Shown here: in pieces, positions 43,555-53,504 of the stretch | Layout of the letters: each line of letters starts with the position of its first letter | Numbering within the stretch: position 1 is the first letter of the stretch | Assembly: GCF_006094435.1 (NCBI RefSeq) | Contig: NZ_CP034783.1 | Coordinates: 2,383,001 to 2,447,000 of the forward strand | Source of the DNA: Pseudomonas sp. MPC6 | GTDB lineage: Bacteria > Pseudomonadota > Gammaproteobacteria > Pseudomonadales > Pseudomonadaceae | Length of the DNA: 64,000 nucleotides | Reading direction: 5' to 3' | Program-made: the position numbers and the translations under genes | Notes under the pieces: generated by a model | The model's input: the letters and a program-made list of their open reading frames with translations, nothing else | What the model was told of the DNA's origin: nothing | Database searches by the model: none

Positions 43555-45072
43555 ATGTTCAGTCAAGTGCCGCAACCACTGGTCTATGCCGAAGCCTTAC
43601 TTACGCAGTTCGCCAGCCTGTCGCGAGCGACGGATGGAACTGCGCTGCTGTGTGACTTCGTGCGCGGACTGGCCGAGCTCAGCGGTTGTGAGTTGGCACA
43701 ACTGTACCTGCTGGACGCCACCCATACCTGCCTCGGGATGAATGCGGAGTGCCTCAATGGCAACCTGCAACCCCGTGAAACGTCTAGCTTGCCAGCGGAT
43801 TACAACGGCGAGCAACTGCTGCAATTTGCGCTGTGCCAGAACCGCGTAGTGTGCATTGGTGAATTGAGCGGCAGTCTGCACGAGACCAGTTTTCTGCCGA
43901 GCCAGGCGAGGCCATGGCAATCACTGCTGTGCGTGCCGCTGGTCAATCAGCAGAAATCTGTGGAAGGGTTATTGCTGTGTGCCAGTCATCAGCACATCGA
44001 ACTGCAAGGCTTCGCCGATTCGTTTAGTCGACTTGGCTCGTTCGTGTTGGGCCATTTGCATTTGCTGCAACGTTTACGACGGCCAAGCGGCGGCGCATCG
44101 CCGGCACCGGTCGCCGCTCCGAGCGCCAGCGGTTATGGCCTGACGGGTAAAAGCGCAGCGATGCGCCAGGTCTATTCGTTGATTAGCAAAGTCTTGCACA
44201 GCTCCTACACCGTGCTGCTGGGTGGCGAAACGGGTACTGGCAAAGAGGTGGTAGCCCGGGCGATCCACGAGTGCGGACCGCGTCGTTCCCAGGCGTTTAT
44301 CGTGCAGAACTGCGCGGCGGTCCCGGAAAACTTGCTCGAAAGCGAGCTATTCGGTTACCGCAAAGGAGCCTTCACGGGTGCCGACCGGGACCGATCCGGG
44401 CTGTTCGATGCAGCCAACGGCGGAACCTTGTTGCTTGATGAGGTCGGTGACATGCCACTGTCGCTGCAAGCCAAGCTGTTGCGGGTGCTGCAAGAGGGCG
44501 AGGTTCGTCCGCTGGGCTCCAACGACACCCACAAGATTGACGTGCGCATCATTGCCGCGACACATCGGGACTTATCGGAACTGGTCAGCCAAGGGAAGTT
44601 TCGCGAGGATTTGTACTACCGTCTCGCGCAGTTTCCTATTGAACTACCGGCGTTGCGTCAACGCGAAGACGACATCCTCGACTTGGCACGGCACTTCGCC
44701 GACAAGGCCTGTACGTTCTTGCAGCGCGATGAGGTGAGTTGGTCCAACGGAGTGCTGGATCTTTTGGCTAGCTACGCGTTCCCCGGCAACGTGCGTGAAC
44801 TCAAGGGATTGGTCGAACGTGCGGTGCTTCTCTGCGAAGGCGGCGAGTTGCTGGTAGAGCACTTCTCCCTGCGTATGGACACCACACCTGAGGTCGTAAA
44901 GCTGAACCTGCGTGAACGGTTGGAGCAGATTGAACGCAGTCTGCTGATCGATTGCCTGCGCAAGAACGACGGCAATCAGACTCTGTCCGCTCGCGAGCTC
45001 GGTCTACCACGGCGCACATTCCTCTACCGCCTCGGACGCCTGAACATCAACGCGGGAAATGTCGATGGGTAG
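43555..45072 (+). CDS. sfa2: Sigma-54-dependent activator Sfa of the T6SS cluster
   Basis: A 505-residue bacterial enhancer-binding protein. Residues about 15-175 form a GAF-like sensory domain. About 200-430 is the AAA+ domain with GETGTGKE (Walker A), the sigma-54 contact loop GAFTGA at 271-276 and GGTLLLDEVGDMP (Walker B). A Fis-type helix-turn-helix ends the protein (NQTLSARELGLPRRTFLYRL). The gene takes the position of sfa2 in the P. aeruginosa HSI-II cluster. It probably activates hcp through the -24/-12 promoter at 33270-33285. ATG 43555 has GAGGTG upstream; GTG 43546 is an alternative. Confidence 0.92.
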   Translation: MFSQVPQPLVYAEALLTQFASLSRATDGTALLCDFVRGLAELSGCELAQLYLLDATHTCLGMNAECLNGNLQPRETSSLPADYNGEQLLQFALCQNRVVCIGELSGSLHETSFLPSQARPWQSLLCVPLVNQQKSVEGLLLCASHQHIELQGFADSFSRLGSFVLGHLHLLQRLRRPSGGASPAPVAAPSASGYGLTGKSAAMRQVYSLISKVLHSSYTVLLGGETGTGKEVVARAIHECGPRRSQAFIVQNCAAVPENLLESELFGYRKGAFTGADRDRSGLFDAANGGTLLLDEVGDMPLSLQAKLLRVLQEGEVRPLGSNDTHKIDVRIIAATHRDLSELVSQGKFREDLYYRLAQFPIELPALRQREDDILDLARHFADKACTFLQRDEVSWSNGVLDLLASYAFPGNVRELKGLVERAVLLCEGGELLVEHFSLRMDTTPEVVKLNLRERLEQIERSLLIDCLRKNDGNQTLSARELGLPRRTFLYRLGRLNINAGNVDG

Positions 45073-45160
45073 GCCCAATACGCTCGATTTCAATCCCCCC
45101 GCTTTTAACAGCCTTAACCGTAAGGGCCGGCGCTTTGTGCCGCCCCTGGAGACCCTCTGA
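45065..45160 (+). CDS. Possible 31-residue ORF overlapping the sfa end and orfX start
   Basis: ATG 45065 opens MGRPNTLDFNPPAFNSLNRK plus 11 codons. Its start overlaps the sfa stop and its TGA overlaps the orfX ATG (TGATG), the tight packing typical of coupled genes. No clear ribosome-binding site or homologue is recognised, so it could be chance. Confidence 0.3.
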   Translation: MGRPNTLDFNPPAFNSLNRKGRRFVPPLETL

Positions 45161-45300
45161 TGACTATTTGTCACTGGCAAGCCGTCTTTCTGACAGTTGT
45201 CGTTCTATGTGGCCTCGGCGGCTGCAGCGGCAATTACAAATACAACGACAACACCTATCGCCCATTGGGCGATACGCAGGCGGTCAATCGCGGCAAGTGA
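45160..45300 (+). CDS. Small lipoprotein, OrfX of HSI-II-type clusters
   Basis: A 46-residue predicted lipoprotein: hydrophobic stretch VFLTVVVLCGLGGC with lipidated Cys22, then a short hydrophilic tail (SGNYKYNDNTYRPLGDTQAV). It lies between sfa and fha, the same position as the unnamed orfX of the P. aeruginosa HSI-II cluster. The function is not known. It is 18 bp before fha. Confidence 0.7.
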   Translation: MTICHWQAVFLTVVVLCGLGGCSGNYKYNDNTYRPLGDTQAVNRGK

Positions 45301-45317
45301 CCGCAAGGAGCATCACC

Positions 45318-46514
45318 ATGGAACTGGTTTTCGAAATAGTGAACACCAAGCAGTTCGTACCTACGCAGCTGTGCCAGAAGACCTTCAAGCAGGCCGGCGG
45401 CGTGATTGGTCGGGGGGAGGATTGTGACTGGATCATTCCGGACCGCGAGCGTCACCTGTCCAACCATCACGCGTTGATCAGCTACCGCGAAGGTACGTTT
45501 TTCCTGACCGATACCAGCAGCAACGGAATCCAGAATAGTGCCAGCGGCGCACGCTTGCACAAGGGCGACACGGTACGTATCGAGCACGGCAGCGTATACG
45601 TGCTGGGTGATTTCGAGATCCGTGCACGACTAGTTCACACCCTGGCGACTTCCGATAAGGAGGCCGGTCGTCCGCAAGCCGCAGGCAGCATCATTCCTGA
45701 TGATGCGTTCCTCGAACTCGACCCGCTGAATGCTCTAGACCAGCAGGAACGTGTGTATTCAGAAATCGACGAGCTGATCTCGCCAAGCACGGCGTCGGAA
45801 GACACCCGTCAGCGCGCCGACTATGCGCGCATTGACACGGAAAGCCTGATGGTGCCGGAGCTGATCAATGCCCCGGCCGAACCTACGCTCGCCCCGGTGC
45901 CGAAAGCCGTCGAGCGTCAGAGTGAAAGCTTCTGGGATAACTTCGGTGCTGCCCTGGGCGTGGACTTCAAAGGCCTCGACCACAACGCCAAGGAAGCGCT
46001 CGCGCTCAACGCCGCACGCCTGCTCAAGCAAAGCGTCGGCGGTTTGCAGCAGAGCATGCGTACCCGCAGCGAACTTAAGAATGAACTGCGCCTGGCCCAG
46101 ACCACCGAGCAAGGCACGCAGAAAAACCCGCTGAAATTAGCCGTTGATGCCGGTGAAGTGCTGGGCATTCTGTTGCAGCCGAACAAGCCGGGCCAGTTGC
46201 CAGCCGAGCAGGCGATTTCCCGTGCGTTCCGCGATTTACAGGCGCATCAGGTCGCGTTGCTGACCGCCAGTCGTGCAGCGGTTCGCAGCACTCTGGAGCA
46301 TTTCTCCCCACAGCAACTGACCCTGCGTTTCGAGCGTGACAACAAGCCGTTGCTGGCCACCTCTGGCAGTCGCTGGAGAGCTTATGGGCGCTATCACCAG
46401 GCTTTGCGCCAGGATGATGGTTGGAGCGAGCGCCTGCTGGCCCGCGACTTTGCTCAGGCTTACGAAGAACAGATCCGCCTGATTTCCACCCTCCACACCG
46501 ACCACCAAGGATGA
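45318..46514 (+). CDS. fha2: T6SS FHA-domain protein (Fha/TagH)
   Basis: A 398-residue protein. Residues about 1-100 form a forkhead-associated domain with GRGEDCDWIIPDRERHLSNHHA and TSSNGIQNS, which binds phosphothreonine. A variable linker follows, then a C-terminal TagH domain (about 200-398; FWDNFGAALGVDFKG, LKNELRLAQTTEQGTQKNPL). The kinase and phosphatase genes at the end of the operon suggest a phosphorylation switch through this protein. ATG 45318 has AAGGAG upstream; the longer open frame upstream is not coding. Confidence 0.9.
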   Translation: MELVFEIVNTKQFVPTQLCQKTFKQAGGVIGRGEDCDWIIPDRERHLSNHHALISYREGTFFLTDTSSNGIQNSASGARLHKGDTVRIEHGSVYVLGDFEIRARLVHTLATSDKEAGRPQAAGSIIPDDAFLELDPLNALDQQERVYSEIDELISPSTASEDTRQRADYARIDTESLMVPELINAPAEPTLAPVPKAVERQSESFWDNFGAALGVDFKGLDHNAKEALALNAARLLKQSVGGLQQSMRTRSELKNELRLAQTTEQGTQKNPLKLAVDAGEVLGILLQPNKPGQLPAEQAISRAFRDLQAHQVALLTASRAAVRSTLEHFSPQQLTLRFERDNKPLLATSGSRWRAYGRYHQALRQDDGWSERLLARDFAQAYEEQIRLISTLHTDHQG

Positions 46515-46519
46515 TGCGC

Positions 46520-47020
46520 ATGTCTCGCCGCTCGACTGATTTTTTTAAGGTGCTGACTGCACTGACCACCTTGGCACTGTTGGCCGGTTGCTCGACGCTA
46601 TCGCCATATTCCCACGTCACCAAACTCAACCTAAAGCTGACGGCCAGCGATCAGTTGAACCCGGACCTCAACGGTCGTCCGTCGCCAATTGTCGTACGTC
46701 TGTTTGAGCTCAAGCACCCTGTGGCGTTCGAGAACGCGGACTTCTTCAGCCTGTACGAGCGCGCCAAGGAGTCCCTGGCTCCGGACATGGTGTCGACCGA
46801 GGAGCTGGAGCTGCGTCCGGGCGAAACCGTCGAACTCAAGCTTAGCGTGGAGGAGGGTAGCCGCTACGTCGGTGTCCTCGCCGCCTACCGTGACCTGCCG
46901 GATACCAAATGGCGCTACACCCTGCAAGTCGCCCCGGTGGACGTCACCGACGCCGACCTGACGCTCGACCAGAGCGGCATTCGCACCACCCATGAATTGC
47001 TAGTCAAGGCGGCTGACTGA
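46520..47020 (+). CDS. tssJ: T6SS outer membrane lipoprotein TssJ
   Basis: A 166-residue lipoprotein with lipobox LLAGC (Cys24) and the TssJ beta-sandwich: LKLTASDQLNPDLNGRPSPIVVRLFEL, FENADFFSLYERAKESL, ELRPGETVELKL and the YVGVLAAYRDLPDTKWR stretch. It anchors the membrane complex through TssM. Of the three ATGs at 46511, 46514 and 46520 the last has AAGG at a usable distance. It directly follows fha, with the frames overlapping if an earlier ATG is used. Confidence 0.93.
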   Translation: MSRRSTDFFKVLTALTTLALLAGCSTLSPYSHVTKLNLKLTASDQLNPDLNGRPSPIVVRLFELKHPVAFENADFFSLYERAKESLAPDMVSTEELELRPGETVELKLSVEEGSRYVGVLAAYRDLPDTKWRYTLQVAPVDVTDADLTLDQSGIRTTHELLVKAAD

Positions 47021-47022
47021 CC

Positions 47023-48354
47023 ATGAACTCCCATAAAGTCATTTGGCAGGAAGGCATGTTGCTGCGTCCGCAGCACTTCCAGCACAACGATCGCTACTAT
47101 GACCACCAGATGAAGACACGCACCCAATTGCTGGGCAGCTACATCTGGGGCTTCCTCAACCTGGACATCGACTTGCAGTTCCTCAACATGGGCAAACTGG
47201 TGATCAGCCAGGCATCAGGGATTCTGCCGGACGGTAGCCTGTTCGAACTGGGTGGTAATACTGAGCCGCTGGCCCTGGACGTGCCGCCGAACACCGGCAA
47301 CACGCCAATCTACCTGGCGCTGCCGTTGGTCACCGGAAACCACATCGAAGCCCGTCGGCCGGAGCAGTCCGACGTGCTGGCGCGCTATACCGCATACGAA
47401 GCGGAAGTAGCCGACTCCAACGCTGGCGACGACTCCGCCAGCCAGGTCAGTTGCGCCCGCCCGGACTTCAAACTGTTGCTAGGCGAGCAGCAGAGCGATC
47501 AGGCGTATGTGAAGCTGAAGATCTGCGAAGTACTCGATACCACGCCGGACGGCGTGATCAGCCTTGCCCCGGAATTCGTACCAACCTACATCCAGGCGCA
47601 TGCCTCCAGCTACTTGCTGTCGTGCCTTAAGGAAGTAATCAGCATGCTCGGCAACCGGGGCGACGCCATCGCTGAGCGGATCCGTTCCAATGGCAAGGTG
47701 GGTGGCGCAGAAGTCGGCGACTTTATGATGCTGCAACTAATCAACCGTACCGAACTACTCCTGCGTCACTACCTCAGTCTGGAACAGGTGCATCCGGAAG
47801 AGTTGTACCGCACGCTGCTGACCATGCTCGGCGATCTGGCGACGTTCTCCAGCGATAGCAAACGTCCTCGTCTGGACAGTCGTTACCAGCACAGCGATCA
47901 GGGAGCAAGTTTCCGTAAATTGATGGACGCGATACGTCAGGTGTTGTCGATGGTGCTGGAACAGCACGCTATTGAGCTGGAGCTGCAAGAGCGTCAATAC
48001 GGGATCATCGTCGCGCCGTTGCACGACCACAAACTGCTAGGTTCTGCCTCGTTTGTGCTGGCCGCGAGTGCCAACTGCGACTCCGACGAACTGCGCCATC
48101 GCTTGCCGGCGCACCTCAAGGTCGGCCCGGTGGAGCGTATCCGTCAACTGGTCAACCTGCACCTGCCAGGCATCAAGGTCAAACCGTTGCCTGTGGCCCC
48201 GCGGCAGATTGCGTTCCACTCCAACAAAACCTATTTCATTCTCGAACTCAGCTCCGAAGACCTGGCACAACTCGAACGCTCAGGCGGTTTCGCGTTCCAC
48301 GTGTCCGGCGAATTCGTCGAGCTTGAACTGAAATTCTGGGCCATCAGGAACTGA
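47023..48354 (+). CDS. tssK: T6SS baseplate-membrane connector TssK
   Basis: A 443-residue TssK. The diagnostic N-terminus VIWQEGMLLRPQHFQHNDRYYDHQMKTR and the middle TLLTMLGDLATFSSDSKRP are present, with receptor-type C-terminal domain (SNKTYFILELSSEDLAQLERSGGFAFHVSG). It links the baseplate to TssL. Starts two bases after the tssJ stop. Confidence 0.95.
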   Translation: MNSHKVIWQEGMLLRPQHFQHNDRYYDHQMKTRTQLLGSYIWGFLNLDIDLQFLNMGKLVISQASGILPDGSLFELGGNTEPLALDVPPNTGNTPIYLALPLVTGNHIEARRPEQSDVLARYTAYEAEVADSNAGDDSASQVSCARPDFKLLLGEQQSDQAYVKLKICEVLDTTPDGVISLAPEFVPTYIQAHASSYLLSCLKEVISMLGNRGDAIAERIRSNGKVGGAEVGDFMMLQLINRTELLLRHYLSLEQVHPEELYRTLLTMLGDLATFSSDSKRPRLDSRYQHSDQGASFRKLMDAIRQVLSMVLEQHAIELELQERQYGIIVAPLHDHKLLGSASFVLAASANCDSDELRHRLPAHLKVGPVERIRQLVNLHLPGIKVKPLPVAPRQIAFHSNKTYFILELSSEDLAQLERSGGFAFHVSGEFVELELKFWAIRN

Positions 48355-48359
48355 CCGAC

Positions 48360-49235
48360 ATGATCAAGGAAACGGAATACAGCCAGGACGATAAAACCGT
48401 CCTGCTCGACCGTCAGGGCCACGGCCCTGCGTCGAGTCCGCTGACGGATTTCGCTGCGCCGCCACGCTTCGAGCAGCTTGAAGGACGCATGATCTACGCT
48501 GCGCGCCTGCGCCCGGCCGAAGCGTTCAATATCAGTCTGAATTCGCTGGTGGCTGCAGCGTCCGAGTTGCTGTCTGAAGTGGTACGGCTCAAGCACAGCG
48601 ACACTCGCGAAGACATGCACGTGCTCAACGAGCGACTGGCCACCGGGTTGAAACTGTTTGAAATCAATGCCTTGCACAATGGTGCCGAAAGCAGCCAAGT
48701 GATGGCCGCCCGTTACGTGCTCTGCACCGTGGCTGACGAAGCTGTCGTCACCACGTCGTGGGGCAACGAAAGCGAGTGGTCGAAAATGAGCCTGCTCAGC
48801 AGCTTTCACAACGAAACCTTCGGCGGCGAGAAGTTCTTCCAGCTGTTGGATCGCCTGTCGAAAAGCCCGGTCAAGCACCTGCCGATGCTGGAGCTGATGT
48901 ACTTGTGCCTGTCTTTGGGTTTCGAAGGCAAGTACCGCGTACAAGCTCGCGGCATGCTCGAACTCGAAGGCATCCGCGACGCCTTGTATCGCCAGATCCG
49001 CCAGTTGCGCGGCGATGCGCCACGCGAGTTTTCACCTCATTGGGAAGGCCTGAACGGTCAGCGCCGTAGCCTGGTGCGCATCGTGCCGGCGTGGATGGTG
49101 GTGCTGTTCACCTTCGTCTGTCTGGTGGTGATGTATTCGGGCTTCGCCTGGGTACTGGGCGAGCAACGCGACACCGTTCTGCAACCATATCAATCGTTTG
49201 ATCCAGCGGCGGCCCAGCCGCAGTCGCAGCCGTAA
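48360..49235 (+). CDS. tssL: T6SS inner membrane protein TssL (DotU-like)
   Basis: A 291-residue DotU-type protein. The cytoplasmic domain has ARYVLCTVADEAVVTTSWG, LLSSFHNETFGGEKFFQLLDRL and CLSLGFEGKYRVQARG; a single transmembrane helix near residues 242-265 (AWMVVLFTFVCLVVMYSGFAWVL) tethers it. No peptidoglycan-binding domain follows, so it is the short form. It forms the membrane complex with TssM and TssJ. Confidence 0.94.
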   Translation: MIKETEYSQDDKTVLLDRQGHGPASSPLTDFAAPPRFEQLEGRMIYAARLRPAEAFNISLNSLVAAASELLSEVVRLKHSDTREDMHVLNERLATGLKLFEINALHNGAESSQVMAARYVLCTVADEAVVTTSWGNESEWSKMSLLSSFHNETFGGEKFFQLLDRLSKSPVKHLPMLELMYLCLSLGFEGKYRVQARGMLELEGIRDALYRQIRQLRGDAPREFSPHWEGLNGQRRSLVRIVPAWMVVLFTFVCLVVMYSGFAWVLGEQRDTVLQPYQSFDPAAAQPQSQP

Positions 49236-49248
49236 ACAGGAACGTGTG

Positions 49249-52200
49249 ATGAAAAAGCTTTTCAACAAAGTAGGCACATTCTTGTGCAAGACCTGGGTCT
49301 GGACGCTGCTATTGGTGCTGTTTGTTGCGCTGCTGGTGTGGTTCACCGGGCCGCTGCTGGCGGTTGATGACTACAAGTTTTGGGAAGGTTCGACCTCCCG
49401 CTTGCTGACCATCAGTGTGCTGCTCCTGATCTGGGGCCTGACCATGGTCTTTGTCAGCTGGCACGCTGGAGTGCGCACAAAAGCGGTCGAGGAAAGCGAA
49501 GACGGCCAGGATCGTATCCGCCGCGAAGAGCAGATCGACGAAGAGCAGAATGAGTTAAAGACGCGCTTCAAAGATGCATTGAAAACCCTGAGGACGTCGA
49601 GCGTGTATCGCGGTCGTAGCGAGCGCTGGCGCAGTGATTTGCCATGGTACCTGCTGATTGGCCCGCAGGGCAGTGGCAAAACCAGCTTGCTGGACTTCTC
49701 GGGGCTTGAGTTTCCGATCAACAAGATCGACCGCAAACTGACCCGCGACACCCTCGGCACCCGACACTGCGACTGGTACTTCGCCGATCACGGCGTGCTG
49801 ATCGACACTGCAGGCCGTTACTTGACTCAGCCGGATGCCGAAGTCGATGGCAGTGCCTGGAGCACGTTGCTCGACTTGCTGCGCAAGCGTCGCCGCAATC
49901 GTCCGCTGAACGGTGTACTGGTGACCATCCCGGTGGAAACCCTGATGAGCAGCAGTGAACAGGACCTTGAAACCCTGGCCCGCCAGGTACGTGTGCGCCT
50001 GCAAGATGTGCATCAGAAGTTGCACGTTGATGTGCCGATTTACCTGGTGCTGAGCAAGGCGGATCGCCTGCTCGGTTTCGATGAGTTCTTCGACCAATTG
50101 ACTCGCGAAGAAAGCGATCAGGTGCTCGGTACCAGTTTCCGCAAGGATCAGAGCGGTACTGATGTGACCGTGCTGCGCACTGAGTTCGAAGCGTTACTGC
50201 ATCGCCTCAACAGCCAGGTGATCACGCGCATACACCAGGAGCGTGACACCCAGCGCCGTGGCCGCATCCTCGACTTCCCGCATCAACTGGGGCAAATCGG
50301 CGAGCGTCTGTGCCTGTTCGTCGATATGGCGTTCACCGGCAACCGGTACCAGCGTGTCAGCCAGTTGCGCGGTTTCTACCTGACCAGTGCCCCGCATCTG
50401 ACTGAGGAAATGGACGCAACCACCGCCGGCATCGGTGCCAACCTGGGCATGAACACCGGCGTGCTGCCGACGCTGCGCAGTGGCCGTTCGCGCTTCATCC
50501 ACCATTTACTCAGCCGGGTAATTTTCCCCGAGGCCGATCTTGCAGGCCTGGACAAACGCGAACGCAGCCGCATCCACTGGGGCCAGCGTGCGCTGTATGT
50601 GGGCTCACTGGCTGCACTGGCGCTATTTGGCATGCTCTGGGCCGGCGGTTTTTCCGCCAACTACGAGCGCCTGGAAAACCTGCGTAACCTGGCACAAACC
50701 TGGACCCAACAGAGCTCGACCCTCACCACCCGTGATGACTCCATGGCGGTGCTCAAGACCCTTGACACCCGCTACGCGGCGACTCAGGTGTTCCCGAAAA
50801 AAGGCGATGCGAGTTACCACGAGCGTGGCGGTCTGTATCAGGGTGAAGACGTTAATCCGGTGGTTAAGACTGCCTATGAACGTGAGCTTGAAGGACAGCT
50901 ATTGCCACGGGTCGCGACCCTGCTAGAAGGGCAGATTCGCGCCAACATGAAAGACCGCGAACGCCTGCTCAATAGCCTGCGTGCATACCTGATGTTGAAT
51001 ATGAAGGATCGCCGCGACGCGCCGTGGCTCAAGGACTGGGTTGCCACCGAGTGGTCCCAGCGATACACCGGCAACACCACTGTGCAAAATGGCTTGAACA
51101 ACCACTTCGAGCGCTTGCTAAAACAGCCGTTTATCTATCAGCTTAATGATCAGTTGGTGGCTCAGGCGCGCCAGGTTTTGCGCAGCGAGTCCCTGGCTAA
51201 CGTGGTATATCGGATGCTGCGCGAGCAGGCTCGTAACCTGCCGGAATACCGTTTAAGCCAACACCTTGGCCCACAGGATGCGCTGTTTGTTGGCACCGAT
51301 TATGTGATCCCGGGGTTCTACACCCAACAGGGCTATCAGCAGTATTTTTCGGTTCAGGGCTCGATGCTGGTCACCGATATCCTAAGTGACAACTGGGTAC
51401 TAGGTGAAGGCTCGGGTATCAGTGTTATGGACTTACGTCGCCTGATGGTCGAACTCGAGCAGCTGTATTTTCGCGACTATGCCAACTACTGGGGGGAAGC
51501 GGTGGGCCGGATCGCGCTGCCGGCCATCAACGATTTTAGTGACGGCGCCGAGCAATTGGCGGGCCTGACATCTGCCAATTCGCCGATCCTGCAACTGCTA
51601 GTGCAAGTGCGTGAAAACACCCGATTTCCAGTGGTCGCTGACACGGCAGATGACGCCGCCGATGCGGCAGGGAAACTGGCAGACAAGGGCGGTAAGCTCG
51701 GAAAATTAGCGGTCACCGCGGCCGGCAAGGCGGCTGATGCCTTGGTGAAAAAGCTGCCGGATACCTCGAAGAAGTCCCTGCAAAGTCGCTTTGAGTCGCT
51801 GCACCGCTTGCTGGATGACAACAACGGCCCAACCGCTGACCTGACCCCGGCCCTTACCGCCCTCAACGACCTGCAAATGCAGATGGCCAGCCTGGCCCGT
51901 GCCAGTTCTCCGGAGCAAGCCGCGTTCGAAATGGCCAAGACCCGCATGGGTGGCCAGCGTGATGCGCTGAGCAACCTGCGCAATGCGTCGGGCCGTCTGC
52001 CGCGCCCGGTGAGTGTGTGGTTCAACGTATTGGCTGAAGATACTTGGCGTCTGGTACTCAGCGATTCCTATCGATATCTGAATCAGCGCTATCAGAGTGA
52101 GGTGTACAGCTTCTACGGCAAGGCGATCAGCAAGCGCTATCCGTTCAGCGCCCACAGCGCCAGTGACGTGGCGATCAGCGATTTTCGCGAGTTCTTCAAG

Positions 52201-52776
52201 TTCCAGGGGATTGCCGACCGCTTCTTCGACAGCTACCTGCGTCCATTTGTCAGCGGTGATCCGGGTAACTACCGCATGCGCAGTGTCGATGGTCTCAGTC
52301 TGCCGATATCCAAGGTCTACCTTGATCAGATGGCCGCCGCGCTCGTGATCCGCCAGAGCTTCTTCGCCGACAACCCAGCCGAACCTCAGGTGCAGTTCAA
52401 ACTGGAGCCTTACACCCTCGACCCGGCTGTCAGCCGTTCCGAGTTCAAGTTTGGCGACAAGACCATCGAATACCGTCATGGCCCGATAGTACCGATGTCG
52501 TTCAAATGGCCAACCGACACTGAAGACGGGCGTACCAGCCTGGTGCTCGACAGAATGGTCGGCCGCCCGCTGGGGATCGAGAAGAACACTGGCCCTTGGT
52601 CGTTGTTCCGTCTGTTTGATCTGATGCAGACCGAATACCTGACCGGCCGTGACGTGCTGGTGCTCAAGGCTGACGTAGGTGGCCTACGCACCAACTACTT
52701 ACTGACCAGCCAGCGCACGCCAAACCCCTTCGACATGGGCGTGCTGCGCACCTTCCGCATGCCGGTGCAGCTTTGA
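49249..52776 (+). CDS. tssM: T6SS inner membrane protein TssM (IcmF-like)
   Basis: A 1175-residue IcmF homologue. Two hydrophobic segments near the start (about 12-70) and a third at about 440-460 (LYVGSLAALALFGMLWAG) anchor it. The cytoplasmic domain carries Walker A GPQGSGKTS at 138 onward and the DTAGRY motif. A large periplasmic part ends with FKLEPYTLDPAVSRSEFKFG and FDLMQTEYLTGRDVLVLKADVGG, which contact TssJ. The ATG at 49249 has AGGAAC upstream, 13 bp after tssL. Confidence 0.95.
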   Translation: MKKLFNKVGTFLCKTWVWTLLLVLFVALLVWFTGPLLAVDDYKFWEGSTSRLLTISVLLLIWGLTMVFVSWHAGVRTKAVEESEDGQDRIRREEQIDEEQNELKTRFKDALKTLRTSSVYRGRSERWRSDLPWYLLIGPQGSGKTSLLDFSGLEFPINKIDRKLTRDTLGTRHCDWYFADHGVLIDTAGRYLTQPDAEVDGSAWSTLLDLLRKRRRNRPLNGVLVTIPVETLMSSSEQDLETLARQVRVRLQDVHQKLHVDVPIYLVLSKADRLLGFDEFFDQLTREESDQVLGTSFRKDQSGTDVTVLRTEFEALLHRLNSQVITRIHQERDTQRRGRILDFPHQLGQIGERLCLFVDMAFTGNRYQRVSQLRGFYLTSAPHLTEEMDATTAGIGANLGMNTGVLPTLRSGRSRFIHHLLSRVIFPEADLAGLDKRERSRIHWGQRALYVGSLAALALFGMLWAGGFSANYERLENLRNLAQTWTQQSSTLTTRDDSMAVLKTLDTRYAATQVFPKKGDASYHERGGLYQGEDVNPVVKTAYERELEGQLLPRVATLLEGQIRANMKDRERLLNSLRAYLMLNMKDRRDAPWLKDWVATEWSQRYTGNTTVQNGLNNHFERLLKQPFIYQLNDQLVAQARQVLRSESLANVVYRMLREQARNLPEYRLSQHLGPQDALFVGTDYVIPGFYTQQGYQQYFSVQGSMLVTDILSDNWVLGEGSGISVMDLRRLMVELEQLYFRDYANYWGEAVGRIALPAINDFSDGAEQLAGLTSANSPILQLLVQVRENTRFPVVADTADDAADAAGKLADKGGKLGKLAVTAAGKAADALVKKLPDTSKKSLQSRFESLHRLLDDNNGPTADLTPALTALNDLQMQMASLARASSPEQAAFEMAKTRMGGQRDALSNLRNASGRLPRPVSVWFNVLAEDTWRLVLSDSYRYLNQRYQSEVYSFYGKAISKRYPFSAHSASDVAISDFREFFKFQGIADRFFDSYLRPFVSGDPGNYRMRSVDGLSLPISKVYLDQMAAALVIRQSFFADNPAEPQVQFKLEPYTLDPAVSRSEFKFGDKTIEYRHGPIVPMSFKWPTDTEDGRTSLVLDRMVGRPLGIEKNTGPWSLFRLFDLMQTEYLTGRDVLVLKADVGGLRTNYLLTSQRTPNPFDMGVLRTFRMPVQL

Positions 52777-53504
52777 TGCTGGTAGCCAGCCCCTGGCGCA
52801 GTGCTGCGCGCACTGATGCCGGCAAGGTTCGCGCGCGCAACGAAGATGCTTTCCTGGACGCTCCACAGCAGGGGCTGTGGGTGGTCGCAGACGGTATGGG
52901 CGGTCATCAGGGGGGCGATATCGCCAGCCAGTTGATCGTCGCCAGCCTGGCGGAATTGCCAGTGCAGGATGATTTCGACGAACGACTCAAAGGCATCCGC
53001 CAGTGCCTGCACTGGCTCAACCGCCGCTTGGGCCAGGAGTTGACCGTCACAGCCGGGCGCCACGAAAGCATCATGGGCAGCACTGTGGTGGCGCTGCTGG
53101 TGGAAGGCAATCGCGCGGCCTGCATCTGGGCCGGCGATAGCCGCTGCTATCTGTGGCGCGGCCAGCGTTTGTATCAGCTATCCAAGGACCATTCACTGCA
53201 ACAACAACTGATCGACGAACAACGAATAAGCGTCGAGCAGGCCAAGGCCCATCCTGCCGCATATGCCCTGACCCGCGCGGTCGGGGCAGCCGAGAAATTG
53301 GTCCTGGATGTGCTGGAGCTTGAGGTCTATCCCGGCGATGCGTTTTTGCTCTGCAGCGATGGCTTGTATCAAGGGCTCAGCAGCGATGCACTCGGCAACG
53401 CCTTGAGCCTGACGGCGCCGCAGGTTGCACTGGAACGTTTGTTTGACAGCGCACTGCGTGGCTCGGCCCGGGACAACCTGACAGCTGTGGTGATCCGCCA
53501 ATGA
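52776..53504 (+). CDS. pppA: T6SS PP2C-type protein phosphatase (PppA/Stp1)
   Basis: A 242-residue PP2C phosphatase with motifs SAARTDAGKVRARNEDAFL, the metal-binding VVADGMGGHQGG, AACIWAGDSRCYLWR and LLCSDGLYQGL, ending GSARDNLTAVVI. It would remove the phosphate placed by the kinase. ATG 52776 overlaps the tssM stop (TGATG), and its own stop overlaps the kinase start. Confidence 0.93.
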   Translation: MLVASPWRSAARTDAGKVRARNEDAFLDAPQQGLWVVADGMGGHQGGDIASQLIVASLAELPVQDDFDERLKGIRQCLHWLNRRLGQELTVTAGRHESIMGSTVVALLVEGNRAACIWAGDSRCYLWRGQRLYQLSKDHSLQQQLIDEQRISVEQAKAHPAAYALTRAVGAAEKLVLDVLELEVYPGDAFLLCSDGLYQGLSSDALGNALSLTAPQVALERLFDSALRGSARDNLTAVVIRQ

